64,000 bases of DNA, taken from contig JBLMZI010000012.1 of NCBI GenBank assembly GCA_050258755.1, positions 1-64,000 on the forward strand, read 5' to 3'. Below, piece by piece: positions 16,866-25,946 of this stretch. The stretch's first letter is position 1. The number at the start of each line of letters is the position of its first letter. The notes beneath the pieces are model-generated. The model was not told where the DNA came from. It was given only the letters and a program-made list of their open reading frames with translations, and did no database searches. Position numbers and translations under genes: made by a program. The stretch comes from JBLMZI01 sp050258755 (GTDB lineage: Bacteria > Bacillota > Syntrophomonadia > Syntrophomonadales > DTU052).

Positions 16866-18626
16866 GTGAAAAGTCATGACAACGGGACGTTCGACGTATC
16901 GAACGTCATCGGCAATTATTTAAATGTATATTTTGGTCAGGAACAAGGGGTTCGGTTGGGCGAAAGCGTTGTGGTCAGCCTGAAAGCCATCAAAGTGAAC
17001 CCTGATAAGTTCGCGCATGTGAAGATTTTGAGCAACCGCGACGCTGGCCAAAAGTATCTCGATTACATCGACCCCGGTCAGGTTGTGCACCTGGCCTTTT
17101 TTCATAAGACGGGCGTTGTTCATCCAAAAACAGTCGCACGCGAGATCTTTACGGCCCTGGAGCAATTCGTGGTCGAGGAAAACCCCAGGCTTAGCTTCAT
17201 GGAAGACGAAAAATTCGATTATGTCGTGGAATATGCCTTGAAAATCATGGTGGTCACCCGGCTGGGCAAGGGTGTGGTTTACGATCTGGTGCAGGGCGCG
17301 ATGGATCCGCCGGACGAAGGGGAAGAGTCATTGAATCATGTCCGGATTCTGATGAAACTCACCCCTGATAAATACGGGGTGGTCCTCCCGGTGGCCGAAG
17401 CGGTCGAAGAAGCGATTTACGCTGATGGTCTGCAGCCAGCCAAGGTGAAGCGTATATCGCACACCCGGGAAAAAGAACAGCCGGAAAGTTATGCCCGCGG
17501 TTTTTTTATGATCCCATGGAAAAAACGGATGAAAGGGAACAATTTCCGCCTGATGCGGGAGAGCCAGAACCAGCTGATCATGAAGCTGGCCGAGAAATTT
17601 GGCACCGTGGAAGAGGTGGAGGAGTTCCTAAGCAGCCAGACCGCCAACATCTTTAAGCGGACCAGCCAGGAACAGCAGAAACGCAAATGGGCGGATCTGG
17701 ATCATCATGTGGAACAGCTTGAAGAACTTGGCCTGTTGAAAGATACGCTGATCGGTCCGATTCTGACCAAAGAGGGCAAAGAACTAACCGAATATATCAT
17801 TAAGCACCGGGGCGAACTGGAAGCCGAGATGCGCCGGGTGATGCGCCGGGCGCCGAAAAAAGCCGGACGGTTCCGCCGAATTGGTATTCAGACCCAGAAA
17901 CCATCCACGGTATCTTTTACAAACCGGAATAAAGTGAAGCCGCTCAAAGATAATACGTGGTTCGGCGACCTGGCCGTCCCGGAAACAATTATTGCGGCGA
18001 AAAAAGGAAGCTTGATCCGTCGGGACACAAGGTTTACTATAAGGAAAGAGGATTTACAAGTCTATACCAAACGATCGTACGTGCCTATGGATATCTGCCT
18101 GTTGATTGACGCCAGTGCAAGTATGAGCGGGGAAAAGCGTCAAGCGGCATGTTACCTAGCGGAACATTTACTGTTGACCGGTCGGGAAAGGGTCTCAGTG
18201 GTTACGTTCCAGGAAATGAAGGCACGGGTCGTGGTTCCTTTTACCAGGAATCAAAAGATCTTATCACACGGACTAAGCAGCATCAAGCCGGGCGGGCTGA
18301 CGCCGCTGGCTGATGGTATCGTTTTGAGCACCGAACTGATCAAATCCAACAAACTGTCTAATCCAGTTCTGGTTTTGATCACGGATGGGATGCCTAATTT
18401 CCCGCTGTGGACCTTTGACGCCAAGCAGGACGCCCTGGAGGCGAGCCAGCGTGTTAAAGACAGCAAAGTTCGTTTCATCTGTATTGGAGTGGAAGCGAAC
18501 AAGGAGTTCATGGCGGAACTGGCGGAGGTTGGCAAGGGAACGCTCTATGTCGTTGACGATCTTAACCGCAACAACCTGATCGAGATCGTGAAGTACGAGC
18601 GGAAAATCGCCTCCATACCAGTCTGA
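16866..18626 (+). CDS. VWA-domain protein, partner of the AAA+ ATPase
   Basis: 586 residues, no signal peptide. The N-terminal 390 residues are a helical region with no recognised family. The C-terminal VWA domain (about 400-586) has a complete metal-ion-dependent adhesion site: DASASMSG, the Thr in GGLTPLADG and the Asp in LITDGMPN. It resembles the VWA half of magnesium chelatase subunit D and CoxE-like proteins. GTG at 16866 follows AGGGGGG and lies 13 bases after the ATPase gene. A terminator follows at 18680. The two proteins probably act as one complex on an unknown client. Confidence 0.87.
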   Translation: MKSHDNGTFDVSNVIGNYLNVYFGQEQGVRLGESVVVSLKAIKVNPDKFAHVKILSNRDAGQKYLDYIDPGQVVHLAFFHKTGVVHPKTVAREIFTALEQFVVEENPRLSFMEDEKFDYVVEYALKIMVVTRLGKGVVYDLVQGAMDPPDEGEESLNHVRILMKLTPDKYGVVLPVAEAVEEAIYADGLQPAKVKRISHTREKEQPESYARGFFMIPWKKRMKGNNFRLMRESQNQLIMKLAEKFGTVEEVEEFLSSQTANIFKRTSQEQQKRKWADLDHHVEQLEELGLLKDTLIGPILTKEGKELTEYIIKHRGELEAEMRRVMRRAPKKAGRFRRIGIQTQKPSTVSFTNRNKVKPLKDNTWFGDLAVPETIIAAKKGSLIRRDTRFTIRKEDLQVYTKRSYVPMDICLLIDASASMSGEKRQAACYLAEHLLLTGRERVSVVTFQEMKARVVVPFTRNQKILSHGLSSIKPGGLTPLADGIVLSTELIKSNKLSNPVLVLITDGMPNFPLWTFDAKQDALEASQRVKDSKVRFICIGVEANKEFMAELAEVGKGTLYVVDDLNRNNLIEIVKYERKIASIPV

Positions 18627-18679
18627 TTTTGGTTCAAAGCAAACCTGGTTTGCTTTCGTAACTCCTCCTTCATTATGGC

Positions 18680-18708
18680 GAGCGCATTAACCATGCGCTC
18701 ACTTTTTT
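18680..18708 (+). terminator. Terminator of the AAA/VWA operon
   Basis: GAGCGCAT (18680-18687) pairs with ATGCGCTC (18693-18700) and is followed by a run of T. Confidence 0.9.
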
Positions 18709-18802
18709 CAACAAATTGGGACGGAGTTGGCCCGGAACTGAAATTTTACACACGGGACAAAATGACCCATAGAATGCTTCGGTAGGAACACGACGAAATG
18801 GC

Positions 18803-18837
18803 AGGGCGGTTCTCGCAAGAGAACCGCCCTATTTTAT
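18803..18837 (+). terminator. Second terminator-like hairpin
   Basis: AGGGCGGTTCTC (18803-18814), loop GCAA, GAGAACCGCCCT (18819-18830), then ATTTTATT. Perfect 12-bp stem. The 372 bases between the VWA gene and the lipoprotein gene otherwise hold no gene. Confidence 0.8.
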
Positions 18838-18998
18838 TACCCTTTGGCCATTGATTGGTCAGTGAGCTGACTAAGCTGTCGACTGAATTTGACCCGCTTG
18901 TCACAATTTCAGCCTTGAAAAATGGTAAAAAAATACATACGATTATCCCGGACCGAATATCAATCGAAAAGGACGACTTGGATGAGGAGGCCGGACAG

Positions 18999-19598
18999 AT
19001 GCGCGCTTTCATGGCAGGATTAGCGGTGCTTTTCGTTTTGATCAGTATGACCGGGTGTGATTCGCAGTCGTTTCAAACCACGGCTGATCGGTTGAAGGAC
19101 TCATGGGCGGAAAGCAAAGCGCCGCCGAAGGATGGAGCCGATAAACTGGCGGATGAGGTCATGTCGGACGTAACCGCTCAGGTACCGAAAGAAAAGCTGG
19201 CGGTTAAACTGTATTTCGCAAATGGTGAAGGAAAACTGGCGATCGAGGAACGAAAGATCGAAAAAGAAGAGGGAATCGGCCGGGCCACCCTGGGGGAACT
19301 GCTTAAAGGGCCAAAACAGAAAGGCTTGAAGCGGGTCTTACCGGAAAATCTGGCCGTACATGCTGTGAATGTCAAGCCGGATGGGCGGTGCATCGTGGAT
19401 CTTAGCCAGGAATTGCAGGATATCATGGGAACCGCGAACGAAAGGCTTGCGATCTATTCAATAGTAGACACAATCAGCCAGTTTCCGTCAGTCGATAACG
19501 TGACCTTCCTGGTTAATGGCGAACCAATTCGATCCGGAATCAGCGGGTTTGATTACGCCAAGCCGATCGAACCGGACTACACGCTGGCAGCAGATTGA
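18999..19598 (+). CDS. GerMN-domain lipoprotein
   Basis: 199 residues. The N-terminus is a lipoprotein signal (MRAFMAGLAVLFVLISMTGC, Cys 20 lipidated). A polar linker is followed by a GerMN domain (about 65-195): VKLYFANGEGKLAIEER, LLKGPKQKGLKRVLPEN, and the ending SVDNVTFLVNGEPI. GerMN domains occur in the sporulation/germination protein GerM and in many other envelope lipoproteins, so it is not proof of spore formation. ATG at 18999 is chosen because GAGGAGG lies 9 bases before it and the signal peptide starts there; the frame is open 48 codons further upstream. Confidence 0.88.
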   Translation: MRAFMAGLAVLFVLISMTGCDSQSFQTTADRLKDSWAESKAPPKDGADKLADEVMSDVTAQVPKEKLAVKLYFANGEGKLAIEERKIEKEEGIGRATLGELLKGPKQKGLKRVLPENLAVHAVNVKPDGRCIVDLSQELQDIMGTANERLAIYSIVDTISQFPSVDNVTFLVNGEPIRSGISGFDYAKPIEPDYTLAAD

Positions 19599-19799
19599 AT
19601 TTACGGAAATTAACCATTTTTCCGAAAGCGCGATTGTGAGGCATTCCGAAGAGGATTTTCAGATACCATGCAGAATATATTCCCTCTATGGAAATTGTGA
19701 AGGAATGAACTTTGCGCTTCCGGTTGCAGAGGGAAAGGGGGATCGGGCTCTCGGAATTGATGAAGCGAACTTTCATGAATATTTGGGGGAGGGTATAAC

Positions 19800-21179
19800 T
19801 TGACGCAGGAAAAAGTCATGAATCGTTGGTTAGTCGTACTCGGCGCGGTTTTGATCCAGTTCTGCCTCGGCGCCGTTTATGCTTGGAGCCTTTATAATGG
19901 CCCTATCGAATCGAACTTCCCGGAATGGGCGAAAAACGTTATCGTTTCCTTCAGCCTGTTTGGCAAACCCATTGTTATTGGCGGTGTAGCGGCAACGTTC
20001 TCCGTTGCAATCGCAACTTTTGCCGTATTTACGGTTATTGCCGGCAAGATTCAGGATAAAATCGGGCCCAGATGGGTTGCCACCTTTGGCGGTATCCTGT
20101 ACGGTATTGGCGTTATCCTGGCTGGCATGATGCTTAAAAGCGATACAGCGACGATTGGCAAACTGTATCTGTACTATGGTTTGCTCGGTGGCGCTGGTAT
20201 TGGTATTGCCTATGTCTGCCCGCTCGCAACCTGCATTAAGTGGTTCCCCGACATGCGCGGTCTGATCAGCGGTGTTGCGGTAGCTGGCTTTGGCGCAGGT
20301 TCTATCATTTTCAAGTTCGTTATCACTGCGATGTTGGGTGCCGCTGTTCCGGTGGCCGTAGCCAACATTTCTTCAGCATTTCTGATCCCGGGGATCATCT
20401 ATCTGATCGCAGTTGTGCTTGGAGCACAGTTGATGATCGTTCCGCCGGCGGGCTACAAGCCTGAAGGCTGGGAGCCGCCGGTTGCTGCCGGTGGTGCCGC
20501 TAGTGGCGGAGACTTTTCGCCCGGTCAGATGATGAAAACCTACCAGTTCTATGTCATGTGGTTTATGTATCTGTTCGCAGCGATGGCAGGCCTGATGGTT
20601 ATTAGCTATGCGAAAGACATCGGTCTGTATCTTGCAAATCTGTATACCACCCCGGAATTGGTTGCTGCGGCTGCCAATGCGGTAACCATGATTGCGATCT
20701 TTAACGCACTGGGTCGTATCATTTGGGGTACCGTTTCCGACAAGATCGGCCGGAAGACCACACTGACCGCTATGTTTTTGCTTGCTGCTCTGGCGATGTT
20801 CGGGATGTCCAAGATTGCCATGGGTTACGGCTCGTTCCTGGCCCTCTGCTCGGTCATTGGCTTCTGCTTCGGCGGTTTCCTCGCCGTATTCCCGTCGCTG
20901 ACGGCTGAATACTTCGGAACCGCGAATATGGGAACGAACTATGGCGTCGTTTTCATGGCTTATGGCGTAGCCGCCATCATTGGACCGGCCCTTGCAAAGG
21001 CTCCGTCCGAAGCGATGGGTGCGATTAACGCAGCGATCAAAGCAGGTCAGGCAGTTCCGAAGGATGCGCTGCTTCAAGTGCAGGCAAACTTTGGCGAAGC
21101 TTTCCTGATTGCGGCCGCGCTTTGCCTGGTCGGCATGGTTCTTTCGTTTGTGATCAAACAGCCGCAGTTGGCTGAGTAA
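19800..21179 (+). CDS. OFA-family MFS transporter (oxalate/formate antiporter-like)
   Basis: 459 residues, about 12 membrane helices in the inner membrane. The start MNRWLVVLGAVLIQFCLGAVYAWSLY is diagnostic for the OFA family. Other features are GKIQDKIGPRW after helix 2-3, GGAGIGIAYVCPLATCIKWFPDMRG, a central loop (about 215-235) and KIGRKTTL in the second half. Characterised members exchange oxalate and formate or move small carboxylates; the substrate here is unknown. TTG at 19800 follows GGGGGAGGG. It is a single-gene unit ending in a terminator at 21208. Confidence 0.88.
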   Translation: MTQEKVMNRWLVVLGAVLIQFCLGAVYAWSLYNGPIESNFPEWAKNVIVSFSLFGKPIVIGGVAATFSVAIATFAVFTVIAGKIQDKIGPRWVATFGGILYGIGVILAGMMLKSDTATIGKLYLYYGLLGGAGIGIAYVCPLATCIKWFPDMRGLISGVAVAGFGAGSIIFKFVITAMLGAAVPVAVANISSAFLIPGIIYLIAVVLGAQLMIVPPAGYKPEGWEPPVAAGGAASGGDFSPGQMMKTYQFYVMWFMYLFAAMAGLMVISYAKDIGLYLANLYTTPELVAAAANAVTMIAIFNALGRIIWGTVSDKIGRKTTLTAMFLLAALAMFGMSKIAMGYGSFLALCSVIGFCFGGFLAVFPSLTAEYFGTANMGTNYGVVFMAYGVAAIIGPALAKAPSEAMGAINAAIKAGQAVPKDALLQVQANFGEAFLIAAALCLVGMVLSFVIKQPQLAE

Positions 21180-21207
21180 ATTTCTTCATCACATAAGCGA
21201 GAGCGGG

Positions 21208-21235
21208 AAGCCCCGGAGTCATTCCGGGGCTTTTT
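21208..21235 (+). terminator. Terminator after the OFA transporter gene
   Basis: AAGCCCCGGA pairs with TCCGGGGCTT around GTCAT, followed by TTT. Confidence 0.9.
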
Positions 21236-21408
21236 GCATGTCTATGAAGGGTGCAGCCAGGGAAAGGAAAAATCGTTTGAATGGCCCGGGGGGCGAGGAT
21301 CATATACTGAATCGACCGTCCGGCACCAAGTGGCATTTCAGATACAAATCTGATACATTAGTAAAGGAAACTGGCCAGATCATTTCCAGATTCGAGGTGT
21401 AGCGACTT

Positions 21409-22242
21409 TTGAGCAGTCATTATCGTCCGATCGGGGTGTTTGATTCCGGGATCGGGGGCTTAACCGTTGCCCGCCGGATTCTTACCGAGATACCGGGCGA
21501 AGATATCATTTACGTGGGGGATACTGCCCACGTTCCTTACGGCAGCAAATCGATTTCCGAACTCATGGGATACGCCGAAGAGATACTGGACTTTTTCGAG
21601 GATTGCAGCGTTAAGGTCGTCGTGGCCGCCTGCAACACCAGTTCCGCAGTTTCCATTCCGGTGCTCCGCGCTCAATACCAGCTGCCGATCATTGATGTGA
21701 TCGAACCGGGCGTCCGCGGGGCGATCCGTGCCAGTAAAAAGCGGCGGATTGCGGTGCTTGCGACTGAGGCGACGGCCAATAGCGGTGCCTACAGTCAGAA
21801 TCTCCTCATGGCCGATCCGGGGGTTCAGGTGGCTGAAATTGCATGCCCGCGGCTGGTTCCGCTGGTGGAAGCGGGGAATATCGAAGGACCCGAAGTGGCT
21901 GATGCCATATCCGAGTATTTGGAACAAGTCCGGGCTTTTGGGGCGGATACCGTGGTGCTTGGATGCACGCATTATCCGTACCTGCGTCCGGTCATCGAAG
22001 CCCAGCTTGGACCGGGCACAGTCATCGTTGATCCTGCCGTGGAAACCGTGGAAACCTTGAAAAGACTTTTGGCCGAACGAAACCTTCTCAGCGTTAAAGC
22101 CAAAGGAACGGCGCGCTTCTATTGCACCGGTCCGGAGGATTCGTTCTTAAGCGCCGGGACCCGTTTTCTTGGCCGGGAGCTGTCGGTGCAGCGGGTTCAT
22201 CTTGAGAAAAACCGGAAGGGGACCGGAACCCAATGCGGATAA
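21409..22242 (+). CDS. murI: Glutamate racemase
   Basis: 277 residues. It interconverts L- and D-glutamate for peptidoglycan. The two catalytic cysteines are in VVAACNTSSA and VLGCTHYPYL, and the N-terminal signature is IGVFDSGIGGLTV. TTG at 21409 follows CGAGGTG. It heads a compact operon (murI, fumarase alpha and beta, rph, rdgB, phosphodiesterase), overlapping the fumarase alpha gene by 10 bases. Confidence 0.95.
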   Translation: MSSHYRPIGVFDSGIGGLTVARRILTEIPGEDIIYVGDTAHVPYGSKSISELMGYAEEILDFFEDCSVKVVVAACNTSSAVSIPVLRAQYQLPIIDVIEPGVRGAIRASKKRRIAVLATEATANSGAYSQNLLMADPGVQVAEIACPRLVPLVEAGNIEGPEVADAISEYLEQVRAFGADTVVLGCTHYPYLRPVIEAQLGPGTVIVDPAVETVETLKRLLAERNLLSVKAKGTARFYCTGPEDSFLSAGTRFLGRELSVQRVHLEKNRKGTGTQCG

Positions 22243-23063
22243 TCCCATCTGAATTGATTACGGAAAAAGTCGCAGAGGCGGCGACGCGGGCGAACCTGGA
22301 ACTCCCGGCCGATATTCTGCAGGCCCTGAAGACGGCTCATACCCAAGAAACGGAAGAACGGGCGCGCGTCGTGCTCGGCTTTCTTCTGGAAAACGCCGAA
22401 GTGGCTAGGCAGGAAGGCTTAGCCCTGTGTCAGGACACCGGCCTGGCTGTGGTTCATTGCACAATCGGGCTGTCGGTTCAGGTGGAAGGCGATTTAACCG
22501 AGGCTATCAACGAAGGCATCCGCAGAGCTTACCTGGATAATCACTTTCGGACCTCGGTCGTGCGCGATCCGATTTTGCGCGGGAATACCGGGGACAATAC
22601 ACCGTGTATCCTACATACCGAACTTGTTCCCGGCGATGGGTTTGAACTGACTGTGTTTCCCAAAGGGGCCGGCAGCGAAAACATGGGCCGGATCGGCATG
22701 CTGAAACCGGGGGCCGGAAAAGAAGGCGTGATCGATTTTGTGGTTCAGGCTGTCAGCGATGCCGGGAGCAATCCGTGCCCGCCGCTGGTCATCGGGGTTG
22801 GGATTGGCGGGAATATGGAATATGCAGCCTATCTGGCGAAAAAGGCGATGATGCGGCCGATCGGGCAGTCAGGTCCAAACAGCGACCTGGAGGCCGAGAT
22901 TCTGGCCAGAGTGAACGAAACCGGCATTGGCCCGCAGGGACTTGGGGGGCGAACCACCGCGCTCGGCGTTTGTGTGGAAACCTTCCCGACCCATATCGCC
23001 AGCCTGCCGGTCGCGGTGAATCTGGGATGCCACGCGACCCGGCGCTGCCGCGTCAGCTTATAG
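22233..23063 (+). CDS. Class I fumarate hydratase, alpha subunit
   Basis: 276 residues, the N-terminal half of an iron-sulfur fumarase encoded as a two-subunit enzyme. Cluster cysteines are in LCQDTGLAV, SNPCPPLVIGVGIGG and NLGCHATRR. It interconverts fumarate and malate. It is oxygen-labile, in line with an anaerobe. The tartrate dehydratase family is closely related, but the free-standing alpha/beta pair in this operon fits fumarase best. ATG at 22233 lies in the end of murI, with GGGGACC upstream. Confidence 0.9.
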   Translation: MRIIPSELITEKVAEAATRANLELPADILQALKTAHTQETEERARVVLGFLLENAEVARQEGLALCQDTGLAVVHCTIGLSVQVEGDLTEAINEGIRRAYLDNHFRTSVVRDPILRGNTGDNTPCILHTELVPGDGFELTVFPKGAGSENMGRIGMLKPGAGKEGVIDFVVQAVSDAGSNPCPPLVIGVGIGGNMEYAAYLAKKAMMRPIGQSGPNSDLEAEILARVNETGIGPQGLGGRTTALGVCVETFPTHIASLPVAVNLGCHATRRCRVSL

Positions 23064-23082
23064 CGGGAGGCGTGAAAAGATC

Positions 23083-23607
23083 ATGCGCAAGATAACGCTG
23101 CCGATGGATGAAAAAACGCTCCAGGAACTGACTGCCGGCGAATGGGTTTTAATTTCCGGCGAGGTGTATACGGCTCGGGACGCCGCGCATCAACGGATGG
23201 TTCAGGCCTTGGAGAACGGGGAATCCCTGCCGATTGAACTTGCTAACCAATCCATATACTATTCCGGGCCGTGTCCCGGCTTCGGACCGTATGCGCTCGG
23301 GTCCTGCGGGCCCACGACATCGGGACGGATGGATGGCTATACTCCGGTGCTGCTGGATCGGGGGCTGAAGGTGATGATTGGTAAAGGCGCCCGTTCAAAA
23401 GAGGTCGCGGAATCGATTCAGCGCTGTGGGGCGGTTTATCTGGCCGCGATTGGCGGAGCTGGCGCTTTAATGGCCCAGCGGGTTCAGTCGGCTGAGATCG
23501 TGGCCTATCCGGAATTGGGCCCGGAGGCGATCCGGCGCCTAAACATTGAGGAATTCCCATGCATCGTGGCGATTGACGCCCACGGGGGAAATCTATACGA
23601 AAGATAA
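23083..23607 (+). CDS. Class I fumarate hydratase, beta subunit
   Basis: 174 residues, the C-terminal half of the class I fumarase. Features are TAGEWVLISGEVYTARDAAHQR, YYSGPCPG, GPTTSGRMD, and MIGKGARSK, the last a conserved substrate-binding loop. It lies 19 bases after the alpha subunit and acts with it in one complex. ATG at 23083 follows GCGGGAGG. Confidence 0.9.
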   Translation: MRKITLPMDEKTLQELTAGEWVLISGEVYTARDAAHQRMVQALENGESLPIELANQSIYYSGPCPGFGPYALGSCGPTTSGRMDGYTPVLLDRGLKVMIGKGARSKEVAESIQRCGAVYLAAIGGAGALMAQRVQSAEIVAYPELGPEAIRRLNIEEFPCIVAIDAHGGNLYER

Positions 23608-23627
23608 GAAAGATGGAGGGATGTTTG

Positions 23628-24359
23628 GTGCGCGCAAGCGGCAGACAATTGGACGAGATGCGCCCGGTCCGGATTACCCCGGACTTTTTAAAATTTCCGA
23701 ACGGTTCGGTGCTGATTGAGACCGGTGAAACCAAGGTCATTTGCACGGCGACGGTGGAAGAGAAGGTGCCGTCGTTTTTGAAGGGCACCGGCGAAGGCTG
23801 GGTCACGGCGGAGTATTCGCTGCTTCCAGGATCGACCGAAACCCGCACTCAGCGGGAAGTCACCAAAGGCAAAGTTTCCGGCCGGACCTCCGAGATTCAA
23901 CGTTTGGTGGGACGGGCTTTACGCGGTGTAGTGGACTTGAAAGCCCTTGGCGAGCGAACCGTCTGGATCGACTGTGACGTCATCCAGGCGGACGGCGGAA
24001 CCCGGACGGCTTCGATCACCGGCGCGTTTGTCGCCCTGTGCCTGGCTTTGCGGAAACTGAAAGCCGAAGGCGTGATCGAAACGATGCCCCTAAACGACTT
24101 CGTAGCCGCTACCAGTGTTGGGATTGTGGATGGTACATGTGTACTGGATCTCGAATATATCGAGGATTCGGCCGCCGAAGTGGACATGAATGTGGTCATG
24201 ACCGGTCGGGGCGAGTTTATCGAAATCCAGGGAACGGCGGAAGGAAAGCCTTTCTCGCGGGCCAAGCTGGATGAACTGCTTGGTTTGGCCGAAAAAGGCA
24301 TCCAGGAACTGATCGCGCTGCAGCAAACGATCATCGGGGAGGATGCGGTCGGTGCGTAA
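23628..24359 (+). CDS. rph: Ribonuclease PH
   Basis: 243 residues. A phosphorolytic 3' exoribonuclease that trims tRNA precursors. Signatures: GRQLDEMRPVRI at the N-terminus, EGWVTAEYSLLPGST, QRLVGRALR and DCDVIQADGGTRTASI. GTG at 23628 is preferred to ATG at 23613 because GGAGGG lies 7 bases before the GTG and the family normally starts one or two residues before this Gly-Arg. It overlaps rdgB by 8 bases, a common pairing in Bacillota. Confidence 0.95.
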   Translation: MRASGRQLDEMRPVRITPDFLKFPNGSVLIETGETKVICTATVEEKVPSFLKGTGEGWVTAEYSLLPGSTETRTQREVTKGKVSGRTSEIQRLVGRALRGVVDLKALGERTVWIDCDVIQADGGTRTASITGAFVALCLALRKLKAEGVIETMPLNDFVAATSVGIVDGTCVLDLEYIEDSAAEVDMNVVMTGRGEFIEIQGTAEGKPFSRAKLDELLGLAEKGIQELIALQQTIIGEDAVGA

Positions 24360-24945
24360 ACTGGTTGTCGCCACCCGGAATCAGAAGAAAAAGCTTGAAC
24401 TCATGGACATTCTCGGCCTCGCGGCTGATTCGATCGCAACGCTCGACGAATATCCGGAAATGCCTGATGTGGAGGAAGATGGGGATACCTTTCTGGCCAA
24501 CGCCATCAAGAAGGCGGAGGCCGCCGCGGCGTATACCGGGGAAATCGCGATGGCCGACGATTCGGGTTTGGAAGTGGACGCGCTGAACGGGCAGCCGGGA
24601 GTCTATTCGGCCCGGTTTGCCGGCGAGCCGTCCGATGACGCGAAAAACAATGCGAAATTGCTGGCATTGCTGACGAATGTGCCAGCCGAAAAGCGGACAG
24701 GGCGGTTTCGCTGCGTCATTGCGGTGGCCGAGCCGGATGGCCGGGTGGAAACGGCTGACGGGACCTGCGAAGGGCGAATCGCATTCGTGGAAGCGGGGAA
24801 TGGCGGCTTTGGCTATGACCCGCTTTTCATTCCGGATGGTTTTGAGCGCTCATTTGGCGAACTCACGCCCGAAACCAAGCATAGGATAAGTCACCGGGGC
24901 AAAGCCCTGGCGGCGGTTCGGCCGATTCTGGACCGGATGCTGTAA
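24352..24945 (+). CDS. rdgB: XTP/dITP diphosphatase (non-canonical purine NTP pyrophosphatase)
   Basis: 197 residues. It hydrolyses dITP, XTP and ITP to protect nucleic acids. Signatures are VVATRNQKKKLE, GDTFLANAIKKA, MADDSGLEVDALNGQPGVYSAR and GNGGFGYDPLF. GTG at 24352 is chosen because GGGGAGG (24336-24342) is 9 bases upstream; the in-frame ATG at 24343 abuts that site and would be too close. Confidence 0.95.
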   Translation: MRKLVVATRNQKKKLELMDILGLAADSIATLDEYPEMPDVEEDGDTFLANAIKKAEAAAAYTGEIAMADDSGLEVDALNGQPGVYSARFAGEPSDDAKNNAKLLALLTNVPAEKRTGRFRCVIAVAEPDGRVETADGTCEGRIAFVEAGNGGFGYDPLFIPDGFERSFGELTPETKHRISHRGKALAAVRPILDRML

Positions 24946-24983
24946 GCCCGGAAACCGGACAGAGCGAAAGCGAGGAATCATCG

Positions 24984-25463
24984 ATGCGCCTGGTCGTGAT
25001 CGGCGATACTCATGGATATATTGAAGCCGTCCGCGCGGAGATCGAGCGGCTGCAGCCGGTGGACCTGCTGGTTTTCACCGGGGATTTATACAAGGATGCC
25101 GCGCATTTGGGACGAAAGCTAAAAGTGCCGGTAAACGCCGTGGTCGGAAACTGCGACGAAGGGGTCAAAGGCCCCAAAGAGGCTGTTTTTGAGGCGGGCG
25201 GGAAAACGATTCTGGTCACTCACGGTCACCTGTACAGCGTGAAAAAAACCATGATCAACCTGTTCTATCGCGGGCAGGAGGTCAAGGCCGACCTGGTTTT
25301 CTATGGGCACACCCATGTGGGTTCCATTTCTCGGGGGTCGGACGGTATGTGGCTGATCAACCCCGGCAGTCCGACCTACCCGCGGGCCGGTTCGGCGGCA
25401 TCGTTTGCCGTGGTTGAGATTGAGGGTGCCAAAGTCGAGGCACGCCTGATCGAGTTCAGTTAG
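24984..25463 (+). CDS. YfcE/MJ0936-type metallophosphoesterase
   Basis: 159 residues. Two-metal phosphodiesterase fold: IGDTHG, TGDLY, NCD, THGH and FYGHTH all present, ending in LINPGSPTYPR, typical of the MJ0936/YfcE group. It acts on unidentified phosphodiesters in the cytosol. It is last in the murI-rdgB operon, 38 bases after rdgB. Confidence 0.9.
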   Translation: MRLVVIGDTHGYIEAVRAEIERLQPVDLLVFTGDLYKDAAHLGRKLKVPVNAVVGNCDEGVKGPKEAVFEAGGKTILVTHGHLYSVKKTMINLFYRGQEVKADLVFYGHTHVGSISRGSDGMWLINPGSPTYPRAGSAASFAVVEIEGAKVEARLIEFS

Positions 25464-25499
25464 GCGGTTTTTCCAGTGTTTCCTGGGCTTGTTGTTCCG

Positions 25500-25528
25500 T
25501 TGACACCGGAAAGGCCGGAAAGTACAAT
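25500..25528 (+). promoter_or_regulatory. Promoter of tRNA-Pro
   Basis: TTGACA (25500-25505), 17-base spacer, TACAAT (25523-25528); the tRNA begins 11 bases after the -10. Confidence 0.85.
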
Positions 25529-25538
25529 AGATAGGTAT

Positions 25539-25615
25539 CGGGGCGTAGCGCAGTTTGGTAGCGCGCCTGCCTTGGGAGCAGGAAGCCGCAGGTTCAAATC
25601 CTGTCGCCCCGACCA
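25539..25615 (+). tRNA. tRNA-Pro(TGG)
   Basis: Acceptor stem CGGGGCG pairs with CGCCCCG, discriminator A, CCA encoded. The anticodon stem CCTGC/GCAGG encloses CTTGGGA, anticodon TGG. The T arm has GGTTCAAATCC. Confidence 0.95.
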
Positions 25616-25624
25616 GCAAAATAC

Positions 25625-25658
25625 AGGGCTTTTCGAGTGAATCGGGAAGCTCTTTTTT
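25625..25658 (+). terminator. Terminator of tRNA-Pro
   Basis: GGGCTTTTCGA pairs (with G-U pairs) to TCGGGAAGCTC around GTGAA, followed by six T. Its sequence closely resembles the terminator at 27321. Confidence 0.8.
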
Positions 25659-25722
25659 ATTGAGGTTTGCGCTGTTGCGTTGGGATTTGGGCCTGGTGGG
25701 TAGAGGTTTGCCGGCGGTGGAC

Positions 25723-25946
25723 GTGTGGAAAGCGGTATCCTGGCGAGCCCCGGGTCTCCGTCGCCTATAACATCACGATTTGTCGTGCGAAGCAGGGGGC
25801 AGCCTCCACACCGCACATCCGTGTGCGGTTCCGGCGGTGCGGCATCCGGCCGCACTCGACCCCCCGCTGGAAATTTCGCACGATAAATCAGGATGTTATA
25901 AACGGCTCCTCCGACATGGGGCACGCCAGGATACCGCTTTCCACAC
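25723..25946. mobile_element. Inverted-repeat element of about 224 bp (MITE-like or structured RNA)
   Basis: The left arm (25723-25791) and right arm (25875-25946) are inverted copies. The outer 23 bases are identical in reverse complement (GTGTGGAAAGCGGTATCCTG and three more), the middle diverges, and the inner ends match again (TATAACATC, GATTT, TCGTGCGAA). Between the arms are compact hairpins: CCGCAC/GTGCGG at 25811-25828 and GTGCGG/CCGCAC near 25837-25855, flanked by GGGGG and CCCCC. No open frame is plausible. A non-autonomous transposon or a mobile structured RNA would both look like this. Target-site duplications were not evident. Confidence 0.55.

Noticed and set aside
15626..18626. 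True magnesium or cobalt chelatase subunits
   Set aside because: No large chelatase subunit and no tetrapyrrole genes nearby; AAA/VWA pairs of this kind are common with other clients.
19516..19803. 95-codon open frame overlapping the lipoprotein gene end
   Set aside because: It starts inside the GerMN coding region in another frame and has no ribosome site or recognisable features.
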